From NCBI GenBank assembly GCA_002917775.1, contig KZ627155.1, positions 1 through 64,000 on the forward strand: a stretch of DNA of 64,000 bases. Direction: 5' to 3'. The position numbers and the translations under genes are program-made. Shown here one piece after another: positions 32,490-42,877 of this stretch; position 1 is the first letter of the stretch, and every line of letters starts with the position of its first letter. Below the pieces are notes generated by a model. That model was given only the letters and a program-made list of their open reading frames with translations, was not told the DNA's origin and made no database searches. The stretch comes from Glaciozyma antarctica PI12. Its lineage: Eukaryota > Basidiomycota > Microbotryomycetes > Kriegeriales > Camptobasidiaceae.

Positions 32490-33192
32490 ATGGGATTATT
32501 CTCCAGCTCCGCCACCCCCGAAGCCGGCGCCCCTACGCGCTCAGCCCGCCAAGTCTGCTGGACCGCCCGAGACGCCTACTTTGGGTGCCTCGAGGCGAAC
32601 GACGTCAACGTACCGGGGCAGGAGGAGAAGGGAGTTTGCAAGAAGGAGAAGGATGCGTATGGGAAGGGGTGTGCGGCTAGTTGGGTGAGTGAGGGTTCGG
32701 GTTCGGGCTCGATGGAGGGAGGGCGAGAGCTGAGCGGGTGTGGGAGAGGGTTGGCTCTTGGGGACTTGGCTGGGAAGGAGGATGGATTCGTCGACATACA
32801 CGATGCTGTGCTCTGGCTCTGGGATGTGGGGTGGAGGGAGCACGCCTTGGTGAAGGCCGAGCGAGCAGGGGTGAGCGTGCTGCTGCTCCTCGACTGGGCG
32901 TGGGCCGAACGTCCTCAAGGCCTTCGTCGGCACCGTGGTTTAGCATCGTAGAATCTGTATCAGTAGTACGCGTGCTGGAACAGGGCATCTCCCGCGACCG
33001 CCTCAACAAACTCCGATCCCCATCTCAATCGCTGACTCCCTCCTATCTCAACAGGTGGACTACTTTAACAAGCGCCGAGTCCTTCAACTACGTCAAGATA
33101 TGATGGAGAAGCAGGCGGAAGAGCAGCGCCAGCAGGGAGGACCGATAACGGGGACGAGCGTGCCGGTTGGAGGCAAGGGGCGACAGCAGTAG
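32490..33192 (+). CDS. COA6: Cytochrome c oxidase assembly factor COA6
   Basis: Coa6 is a small twin-cysteine protein of the mitochondrial intermembrane space that helps copper delivery to Cox2. The start is MGLFSSSATPEAGAPTRSAR. The twin motif is CWTARDAYFGC (C-x9-C) and CKKEKDAYGKGC (C-x10-C), separated by LEANDVNVPGQEEKGV, exactly as in the family. After the intron the conserved VDYFNKRRVLQLRQDMMEKQ follows, with a Gln/Gly tail ending at 33192. The protein is 110 residues, in two exons (32490-32684 and 33055-33192). The single intron (370 bp) is far longer than is usual here. All four cysteines are present. Confidence 0.93.
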
Positions 33193-33698
33193 GCGAAGGA
33201 GGATGGGCCGTGAGCTATGCCGCTCTGAGGAGGACGCTGTGAGCTGATTTGGTATTTTTTGCAGCTACAGGAAGTGCTCCTGGGCGAAGGGAATCGACGG
33301 AAGCTGTAATATCGACGCACGCACAACTCCACCACGCAAGTCGCTTCCGTTGCTCTCCAGGACTCCGCTGCTCGATTACTGCTTTCGCTACTCCTCTGCT
33401 TTACTCTCGCTCTGCTTTTTTCACATCGGCGGTCTTTGTTGTGGGCTTGGATCTGGTCGTTGTACGCCAACTCCTGCTTCGGTCCTTCTCCTCCTCATGG
33501 CTCCTTTCTCCCTGCTCACCGCGGCGCTTACCAGAATCAAATTCGCTCTAAACTACCGCCTCAGTACCAGCTTGCCTGCCGGCGAAGGAAACTTCTCCCC
33601 AGAGGGGTCCACGCACAAGCCCAGCGAGACTCCGCGTCACTCGATTTCTCCTCGAGTTCGAATCTCTTCCTCCTACGACTCACTTGGAAGAACTCACC
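33193..33698. other. Spacer before LEA-like gene
   Basis: This is a 506 bp spacer. A plus-strand frame from 33498 stays open across the LEA-like start in another frame, but its codons are poor. It is read as promoter and leader. Confidence 0.5.
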
Positions 33699-35953
33699 AT
33701 GTCCAACTCGAACGCTCCCAAGACCCCAGTCAAGCCCGAGGCCCTCAGGCCAGGTACGCCTTTCGTCCCACTCTCGAGAACGGATCTAACGCCTTGCCAG
33801 GTACGGAAACCGCCACGGAGTCGACCGCCGCCGACGCCAACAAGGTGATCGAAGGCCTTGCAGGAGTACGGCCCCTTCCTCCGCTTCCCAGCGACAAGGC
33901 TGACCTCCAGCGCAGATGGTCGCCACCGCGCCACTTGCGGCGTACGAAATCGCGACGTCGCACCTTCCCTCCCTCAGGTCGGGAGGAGCCTCCAAGCCTT
34001 CCGAAGTCGGTCAAGGTCAACAATTCACTCAGCAAGCCGGACAGGCGGTCGACAAGGCGAAGGAGATGATGCCTGGCGGCGTTCAGTCTTCGCGCACCCA
34101 GCAACTCTCCGCGGAGTCCACCAAGCCTGCTTCCCAGTCGACACAGGTAAGGCTACTCTCTACTTCTCTACTCGAACGGAGCTGACTTCTTTCTGCAGTC
34201 ACACGCCCAGCCTGGATCGACTCTCGCTTCCCACACCACCGCCCCGAAGCACGAGCTCTCTCCTCCCGAAGCTCACGTCGAGAACCTCGCCGAAGGACTC
34301 GCCGGCGTACGTCCTCTCTTCTTCACATCTCCTACCCCAGCTAACCTCCTGCGCAGATGGCCATTACAGCTCCGATCGTCGGAATCGAGAAAGCCTCGCA
34401 CCACCTCTCGTCCGCCGGTAGCGCCATCTCCTCCCGCCTTCCCAACGTCGGACACACAGCGAGCGCGAAGACGAGCCAGGCTACCTCGCAGGCTTCGGGC
34501 GTAGGCCAAGTCGTTGGGGAGAAAGCGGGCCAGGCGACTTCCGCGGCGAAGGAGACCGCCTCGAACGTCTCCTCGCGCGCTTCGAACGTCGCGAGCGGAA
34601 CGGGACAGGTCGTCGGGGAGAAGGCGAGCCAGGTGACTACGGCAGCATCCAACGTCGCTTCGAACGTCGCCTCGTCCGCTTCCCAGGCCGCGAGTGGCGC
34701 CGCGCAGACCGTCAAGGATACGGCGTACCAGGCGACGTCCTCGGCCTCGAACCTCGCTTCCAACGTCTCTTCGACCACCTCGCAGGCTGCGTCGAACGCT
34801 TCGCAGACCGCCAAGGGTACCGCTCACCAAGCCTCCTCGAGCGCGTCGCGCGGCATGACCGGGGCTTCGCAGAGCGCTAGCGAGACCTCGAGGCAGGTCA
34901 CGACGGGGGCGGGGGAGATTCCGGCTGCGACGAAGGGATATGTCGAGCAGGTCGTCGAGAAGGTTCAGGGCTACATCCCTGCCCAGGTGCAGGGGTACCT
35001 TCCTGCGATGTTGGGAGGGAAGACGCACGGCGAGGGTGGGCACGCTGCGGGGGAGAAGACTTGTGAGTGCCTTTCGTTTGTGATTGCAATACGAGGCTGA
35101 CGGTTTCTCGCAGACACGCAGGCTTCTGTCGACACGGCGAAGGAGAAGACGCCGGCGAGCCTTCAGACCGAGTCGAGCAAGGTACGTTCCTCCTTTCCCC
35201 AAGTCGTGCAGCTCAGCGCGCACGCTGACGTTTCGACCAGTCGTCGATGAAGGAGAACGCTCCCTCGAGCCACTCCGGCTCCGACAAGGTACGTCCTCAT
35301 CTCCACTCCTCGCTTCGTCGTCGCTGACTCCGCCACCAGCCCACCGGCCAGATCGCCTCCGAAACGGCAAACAAGATGTCTTCTTCCATCTCCGAGACGA
35401 CTCCCAAGTCCTCGTCGACCGAGTCCAAGCCCGCTCCCTTCAAGCCATCCGCGCCATCTGGCTCCGTCGCTGAGACTTCTCAGACCGCTTCGAAGCCCGC
35501 TCAGTCGTCGATGAAGAGCGAGCAGATCCCTGCCTGTACGTTTCTCATATCGGTACGAGGAGGGGAGCTGATGATAATCGCAGACACCGGAGCTGGAGCT
35601 GGCACGACCGAGAGGTCTTCCCACTCGTCTGAGATCGTGCGTTTTCCCGCGCAACTCGTGATCTCGCTAACGCCCCTCGACAGCCCGTCTTCCAGCACCC
35701 CGGTAAGGTCCACATCGGCTCTCAGGACAGGCCTGCGACCGTCACCATCGCCGCTGCGACGTGTGCGTTCCTCTTCCGCAATCTCGTACTTATCACTCGC
35801 TGACGTCCTTTCGCAGCCACTGAGCCTCACTCCGACGAGGTACTTTCCCTCTCCCTCTCATCAAAGCGCCTCGCTAACCAGCTACCATCGCAGGCCCTTC
35901 GCAAGCGCGCCGCCGAGGCGCTCAGCAACGCCGCTTTCCAGGCTCCTCAGTGA
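33699..35953 (+). CDS. LEA-like/apolipoprotein-like repeat protein
   Basis: I cannot name an orthologue. The start MSNSNAPKTPVKPEALRPGT is followed by about ten short introns. Two related modules occur: VIEGLAG, an intron, MVATAPLAAYEIATSHL, and later NLAEGLAG, an intron, MAITAPIVGIEKASHHL. The largest exon (34357-35062) is an Ala/Ser/Thr/Gln repeat with a 33-residue period. Examples are GQVVGEKAGQATSAAKETAS repeated as GQVVGEKASQVTTA, and ASNVASNVASSASQAASGAA repeated as ASNLASNVSSTTSQAASNAS. It then ends VEQVVEKVQGYIPAQVQGYL. The last exon is ALRKRAAEALSNAAFQAPQ, stopping at 35953. The 11-mer-based amphipathic pattern is that of group 3 LEA, apolipoprotein or perilipin-type surfaces. A stress or lipid-droplet role is inference. 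No signal peptide or membrane segment. Confidence 0.65.
34504..34842 (+). repeat. 99 bp (33-residue) coding tandem repeat
   Basis: Inside the LEA-like gene, repeated peptide blocks start at about 34504, 34603 (both GQVVGEKA), 34645 and 34744 (ASNVASNV / ASNLASNV). Spacing within each pair is exactly 99 bp. Thirty-three residues equal three 11-residue amphipathic turns. The copies differ at many positions, so the array is old or under selection. Confidence 0.75.
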
Positions 35954-36637
35954 TTCAGGTTCGTTCTTCGCTCGTCGCTCTCAAGTCTCGATAACTGACG
36001 GCCTGTCTGCAGAATCGGAAGTGCACATTCGCCGAGGTTCATTTACGAACGCCTTTTTACCGCTTGAAACGAGAATACACGCTGTTTGAACGGTGTGGGA
36101 GTTTTTCGTCTGCTCGCGCTCCAAGTCTCGTTTCGTTCCCGCCCGCGCTCAAGTCTCGTCGTACTCTGTCAGTGTACGCTCGCTACCGAAACAGGAGGGC
36201 GGGACAAGAGATCCGGCGAATTGTCACGGGCAAGCCGAGCGGCGGAGGTCGTTCCGAGTTTGCGTGTTTTTTTGGCTTCTCTTGAAGTAGACGCTCTCAT
36301 TTCGTACAGCAATCCAGCAAGTATGAAGCCACTCATGCGGTGAGAGGAGCGTTGCAAAGAACAAAACTACAAAAGTTGAAAGTCGCGAGCAGAAGAGCAG
36401 TGCGCAGCACGTCGATCTCCTCCGCGACGTTGCAGCTTTCTCCTTCGAGATGAGGGGAGCTGAGGGAGTTCTTGTCCAGCGCCGACGATGGCCAGGGAAG
36501 ACTGCCTCAGCAAGTCCAATCAGCCTTCTGTGCCGTGCCGTGACGAGAGGGCGCTACCGGTGTGGGAAGCGAGCTCGGGCAGCGTTGTCCTCTGCCGATT
36601 TTGTTCAGCCCGCCTTTCTCTCTCACACGCCACCACG
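35954..36637. other. Spacer before ABC transporter
   Basis: This is a 684 bp spacer with the lowest GC of this part of the window (about 36040-36400) and a T-run near 36266. No coding frame is seen. It is the likely 3' region of the LEA-like gene plus the ABC transporter promoter. Confidence 0.5.
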
Positions 36638-39600
36638 ATGGCAAGCCTTCCATCAGGCCAGGACGCCGCCCTAGCCGCCTTATCGGCCACCCCCTTCCCC
36701 TCCTCTCCCGACCCAGCCGACACGGAGGAGGAGTCCCTCGCAGGGGAACGTACGAACCGGCGCGACTCTGTCCCCCTCTCCATCCGCAGCGACTACACGA
36801 GCGCGACGAGCGCCACAGGCGGGAACTCGGTCTACGCCGATGCTACGGGAAGCGCGTATGGGAGCCAGGCTACGATCCAGAGGGAGGACAGCTTTACGGA
36901 CGCCAACTCGGAGAGCGCTTCTCACGGGGACCTGGCTAGCGTAGCGGCGGGATCGGGAGACGAAGGAGGAGCTGATGCCGTTCCAGCTCAGACCGATACG
37001 ACGCCCAAACCTTCCACCTTCCTCCCCAGCACGACAACCGCACCTCTCGCCGAAAGCCCCGATACCCCCACTCAATCGACCTTCCTCCCCGCACTCGCCG
37101 CCAATCCTATCGAAACTCCCCTCGCCGCTTCCAACTCGACTTCGACCAAGGCTCCTTCGTTTGAGGACGAGAAGAGCTTCGGGAACGAGAAGAGCGTTCC
37201 TCTCAAGTCTGGTTCTGCTGCTGGCGGAGGAGGAGCGGGAGGCTCAACACCCGATGAGACGGTGCTCGAGGATCCCGAGCTGGCGCATCTCAACGAGCAG
37301 CAGCGCAAGATTGTCGCTGAGCAAGTGTGCGTATTTGTTGTTGTCGCTGCTGAGGCGTAGGCTGATTCTTGCGGCGCAGGCACGTCGTCAAGCGCCCCCC
37401 TGCCAAGTTCAAGGAGCTCTTCCGCTTCAGCACCAACTTTGAGGTCTTCCTCAACTATGTCGGCATCCTGGGCGCGATCATCAGTGGAGTAGCGCAGCCG
37501 ATGATGACCGTCGTCTTTGGATCGTGCGTTCCTCTCCCTCCTCAAAGTTTACCGAAAGCTGACGATGTACCGCTCGCAGTCTCACTACCGCTTTCACCGT
37601 GTACGGAACGGCATTTTTGGACGTCAACAGGACTCCTGAAGGACCTGCGCTCCTCGAAGCCGCCAAAATCAACCTCTTCAGCATCGTAAATCAGGACGCG
37701 CTCTACCTAGTCTATATTGGTATCGCCATGTTTGCGGCAACGTTCGTTTATATGGCCGTACGTTATTCGGAACCAGGAATCAAAGGTCGAAGCTGATCCT
37801 TTTCCGTCGCAGACTTGGATCTACACCGGAGAAGCTACCACGCGTCGTATTCGCGAGCGTTACCTGTACGTGCGACCAATCACCGATGCTGTGCCTTCAA
37901 CTAAGGTGCTGGACCCTTCAGACAAGCCATCCTACGTCAAAACGTCGCCTACTTCGACAAGATGGGCGCCGGAGAGGTTACCACCCGCATTCAAACGGAC
38001 ACGCACTTGATCCAGGAAGGCATCAGCGACAAGATCCCCATCACCGTCTCGTTCCTCTCGATCTTCGTTACCGGATTCATCGTTGCCCTCGTGCGCAACT
38101 GGCGCCTGGCTCTCGTCGTCTCGACCATCAGTGTGTTCCTCCCTCCCTCCCCTCATCGAGCTCGACTGATTCACTTTGGCAGTCCCTTGCATCGCTGGTG
38201 CGGGCTACGGAATGAACTTGTTCATGTCCGAGTACCGTCGCGACATGCTCGAGCAGACGGCCGAAGGAGGAACGCTCGCCGAGGAGGTCATCTCGTCGGT
38301 TCGCAACACGCACGCGTTCGGTACGCAGAAGAAGCTCACGGCCATGTACGACGTCAACAACGAGAAGGTCGGTGTTTTCAAAGTGCTCGTCGGGCGTACT
38401 AGAGCTAACTTTGCTTCCCGCAGACTCTCAGGCTAGGCATCAAGTCCTCCTGGGTCAACGGCGGAGGAATGGCGGTGTTCTTCTTCATCATCTGTGCGTC
38501 GCTCTCGTTCTGCACACAGTACTCTACGCTAACGTTCAGCAGATTCGGCCTACGCTCTCGCCTTCTACTACGGAACGACTCTCATCATCAACCGCCAGGC
38601 GAACCCCGGACAGATTGTCAATGGTGCGTCCCTCGCAGCCTCTCTTCCGCAAAGCCTGACTCTCGCTCCTCACAGTCTTCTTCGCGATCCTGATTGGCGC
38701 CTTCTCCCTCGCTCAGATTGCACCGAACCTCCAGTCCCTCTCCTTCGCCCTGGGCGCAGCCACCTCCATCTTCGCCACCATCGATCGTGTCCCCGTCATT
38801 GACTCTGCCTCTCCCGACGGTTTCAAGCCTGAAACTGTCGAGGGACAAATCGAGGTCTCCAACGTCGACTTCATCTACCCTTCTCGCCCTTCGGTTCAAG
38901 TCCTCTACGACTTCTCGGCTGTGTTCCCGAGGGGAAAGATGACTGCTGTGCGTCGCAGTGATTCCTCTCGAGTCTCGGAAGACGTGATCTGACTTTGAGC
39001 GCGTGCGCAGTTGGTCGGCGCGTCGGGATCCGGCAAGTCCACCATCGTCGGTCTCATCGAGCGGTTCTACGACCCTATCGGCGGCAGTATCAAGCTGGAC
39101 GGCAACGAGCTTCGCGACCTGAACGTCAAGTGGCTTCGCACCCAGATCGGCCTCGTCTCCCAGGTTCGTCCCTCCTCCCCCCGCACCTTCGCCTTGCTAA
39201 CAAGCTCTACCAGGAACCTACCCTTTTCGCCACCACCGTCGCCGGCAACATCGCTCACGGACTCATCGGCACCAAGTTTGAGAGCGAGAGCGAGGAGCAG
39301 AAGCGCGCGAGGATCGTCGCCGCTGCTGCTCAGGCGAACGCGGACGGATTCATCAGCAACCTCCCCGAGGGATACGACACCATGATCGGCGAGCGCGGTA
39401 TGCTCCTCTCTGGAGGACAGAAGCAGCGTGTGAGTTCTCGATTCTCGCTCAAGCTGGGTTCGAAGCTGATGCGCCTTTGCTCGCAGATTGCTATCGCACG
39501 CGCTATTGTTGGCGATCCTCGTATTCTACTTCTCGACGAAGCTACCTCCGCGCTCGACACTGCCAGCGAGGCGATTGTTCAGGATGCGCTTGAGAAGGCC

Positions 39601-42565
39601 TCGGTCGGTCGCACTACCATCACGATCGCCCACAGGCTCTCGACCATCAAGGACGCCGACCAGGTGCGTTCTCAGCACGCTTTCGCTCCTGTTCCAGTGC
39701 TGATGCTGTTCGCAGATTATCGTCATGTCCGCAGGCCGCATTCTCGAAAGCGCGTTGAGCACCCCTACGTCTTCCGCCCACACCGAGCTCCTCAAGCGCC
39801 CCGAAGGAGCCTACACGCGCCTCGTCTCCGCCCAGCGTTTCCGTGAGCACACGGAGGCCGACGACGAGAGCGACGACGCGTCGATCACGGACGAGAAGGC
39901 TCCCGGCGGTGCTCTCACGCGCGAGCAGGCCGACGAACTCGCTCGCAACGAGAAGCCTGTTTTCGAGACGCTCAAGAGGACTGGAACGGGACGCTCGGCG
40001 GCTAGTCAAGCGCTTTCGGAGAAGAACCGTCAGGACCTTGAGACGGGAATCGGCGCTCGCAAGCCGCGCTCGTTCTACTATCTCGTCGTACGGATGCTCA
40101 AGCTTAACCGGGAGCGCAAGTGGCTATACGTTTGGGGTTTGCTTGCGTCCATCTTCAGCGGTTGCGTCTACCCCGTCTTCGGTGAGTGGGAGTTCGTTTG
40201 ATTGACGGGCACTCGCTGAGCCCCGAATCTAGGTATCATCTTCGGAGGAGTCATTGGCGTCTTCAGCGAGCCAGACGAAGGAATCCTTCGCAGCGGTGGA
40301 AACCGCTACGCGCTGTACTGCTTCATTATCGCCCTCCTCGCGTCTTTCGCCGTCGGCGTCCAAAACTTTGCCTTCGGAGCTTCCGCTGAGCACCTCAGTC
40401 GTATTCTACGATTCGAGACGTTCAGTTCGATCCTTCGTCAAGATGTAAGCTCTCTCTGGTCGTCGTTTTAGGTATTGAGACTGACGATGCGTTTTTCGCA
40501 GATCGCTTTCTTCGACAAAGACGAGAACTCGACCGGCCACCTTACCTCGTCCGTCTCCGACTGGGCTCAAAAGGTTCAGGGACTTCTCGGCATCACTATG
40601 GGCGTTATCATCCAGTCAATCTTCACCCTCATCGTAGGATCGATCATTGGATTGGCGTACGGGTGGAAGCTCGCCCTCGTCGGAATCGCCTGCTTCCCCT
40701 TCACCATCGCTGTGCGTTCTTTTAACCCTGTGCATGCCGTGGCGACGCTGACTCGTCATATCCTGCAGGCCGGTGTCGTTCGTCTCAAGGTCGTCGTTCT
40801 CAAGGACGTCAAGAACAAGAAGGCGCACGAGCAGTCCGCTCAGATGGCTTGCGAAGCAGCTGGTGCGATCCGAACTGTCGCTTCGCTGACGAGGGAGGAC
40901 GACTGCTCGAAAATCTACGCCACGTACCTCGACGAGCCTCAGCGCCAGTCCAACCACACCGCCATCGTCGCCAACGCATGGTACTCCCTCTCCCAAGCGC
41001 TTACCTTCTGGGTGATTGCGTTGATTTTCTGGTATGTAACGTCGCCGTTTCGTCCGTCTGCCGAGCTAATTGTGCAACAGGTACGGAGCGCGCCTTCTCG
41101 TCGCGCGCGAGCTTACGACCGAGACGTTCTTCATCACCATGATCTCGTGAGCCGCTTCGCCTGTTCTTTTCCCGCTGCAAGCGTCTAACCCGCTCTTCCT
41201 CCAGGATCGTTTTCGGTTCCATCCAGGCCGGAAATGGTACGCCGGCCTTTACCCAGCGCTCTCGCTTCGTTCCCAGACCTGACGAATCTTTGTACAACAG
41301 TCTTCAACTTTGTTCCCGATATGAGCAAGGCCCGAGGTGCCGCCGCCGACGTCGTCCACCTCCTCGACTCCAAGCCCGAGATCGACGCTCAGAACACTAC
41401 TGGCGAGAAGTTTGAGGACTGCGAAGGCCACATCAAGTTCAACGACGTCCACTTCCGCTATCCTACTCGTCCTCACGTTCGTGTGCTTCGAGGACTCAAG
41501 TGCGTCGCTGGTTCGGCTCTACTTTGACTTCGCGCGCGTTGCTGACAATTGTCTCTCCCAGCCTCGAGGTCAAGCCTGGACAGTTTGTCGCTATCGTCGG
41601 TCCCAGTGGATGCGGCAAGTCGACTCTGATCCAGCTCGTCGAGCGGTTCTAGTGAGTCGCTTTCTCGCTCTCCGTCCGACGACGCCTAATCGGACTTTTT
41701 CCCAGCGACCCTCTCACGGGAACGGTCTCCGTCGACGGCAAGGACATTTCCGAGCTCAACATTCAGTCGTACCGTCAGAGCGTCTCGCTCGTGTCGCAGG
41801 AGCCTGTGCGTCCTCCCTCCGGTCTCGCTGGCCGAACTTGAACTGACTTCTGCGCCTGCAGACTTTGTACGCTGGAAGCGTTCGCTTTAACATTCTTCTC
41901 GGCGCTGTTCACTGCGACACGATCACTCAGGCTGACGTCGAGCAAGCTTGCAAGGATGCCAAGTGAGCAGCTCCTTCCTGCGACGTTGAGGAGTTCTGAC
42001 GAGCCTTCCCACAGCATTCACGACTTTGTTCTCTCTCTTCCCGATGGCTACGATACCGAGGTCGGAGGCAAGGGCGCCCAGCTCAGTGGAGGACAGAAGC
42101 AGCGTATCGCGATCGCGCGAGCTCTCATTCGCAATCCCAAGAGTGCGCTCGCTTTGCGCTTCTAACCCTGCGCCCATACTGATCTCTGTCTCCTCCACAG
42201 TTCTTCTCCTCGACGAGGCTACGTCGGCTCTCGACTCCGAGTCCGAAAAGGTCGTTCAGAAGGCGCTCGACCAGGCTGCGAAGGGACGCTCGACCATCGC
42301 TGTCGCGCATCGCTTGTCGACCATTCAAGGCGCCGATATCATCGTAAGCTGCTACCAGCTGCTGTTCTGCGCCTCGCTAACCAGGACCTCTGCAGTACGT
42401 TCTTCGAGACGGAAAGGTCGCCGAGCAGGGCAAGCACTTTGAGCTTCTCGCACGGAAGGGGTACGTCCTCTTCTCTCCTCGCTACTGCCATCCGCGTGCT
42501 GACCATGCCGTCTGTACAGAATCTACCACGAGCTCGTTTCACAACAAGATCTGGAGCGAAAGTAG
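36638..42565 (+). CDS. Full-length ABCB (MDR/P-glycoprotein) transporter
   Basis: This is an ATP-driven exporter with TMD-NBD-TMD-NBD layout, about 1,400 residues. The start [20 protein letters not shown] opens a 230-residue Ser/Thr/Asp-rich cytosolic leader. TMD1 begins [23 protein letters not shown]1 has Walker [10 protein letters not shown], signature LSGGQKQR and Walker [13 protein letters not shown]. An acidic linker ([20 protein letters not shown]) precedes TMD2 ([20 protein letters not shown]). NBD2 has [17 protein letters not shown] and [12 protein letters not shown]. It ends [12 protein letters not shown] at 42565. Both ATP sites keep all catalytic residues, so neither is degenerate. 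More than twenty short introns are spliced in frame. Family relatives include fungal MDR pumps and the a-factor exporter Ste6. Absence of a pheromone gene nearby and full NBD conservation favour a general drug/lipid pump. Confidence 0.93.
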
Positions 42566-42877
42566 AGAGGGACCTCCCCGCTCGAGCTTGTTGTGGCTTC
42601 CTAGAATACTCCGCGCACGTCTGCAATCTTTAATACCACGTTCGTTAGGGATTCAGGAGCAGCTGAACTGTCTACACGCTGTCCTCGCTGCCCTTGCGGA
42701 GACGCCGCCCTGCGAACGCGTGGACGAGTCCTCCGGCCGCGCGTGTTTCCCTCCTCTCCCTCGTGCTCCCATCGGATGAAAGCTGCGAGTCGACTCAGGC
42801 TTCTCCACAGCTCTCTCAAACGCCGCTCAGCCCAGCTCCCTACTCGCACTACCCGCACCTTCACTCACTCAGCCACC
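42566..42877. other. Short spacer before DPP3
   Basis: A 312 bp spacer between the ABC transporter stop and the DPP3 start. No feature is seen; it probably holds terminator and promoter. Confidence 0.5.

Noticed and set aside
36638-42565. Ste6-type pheromone exporter assignment for the ABCB gene
   Set aside because: Sequence alone does not separate it from general MDR pumps, and no pheromone or mating-type gene lies nearby.
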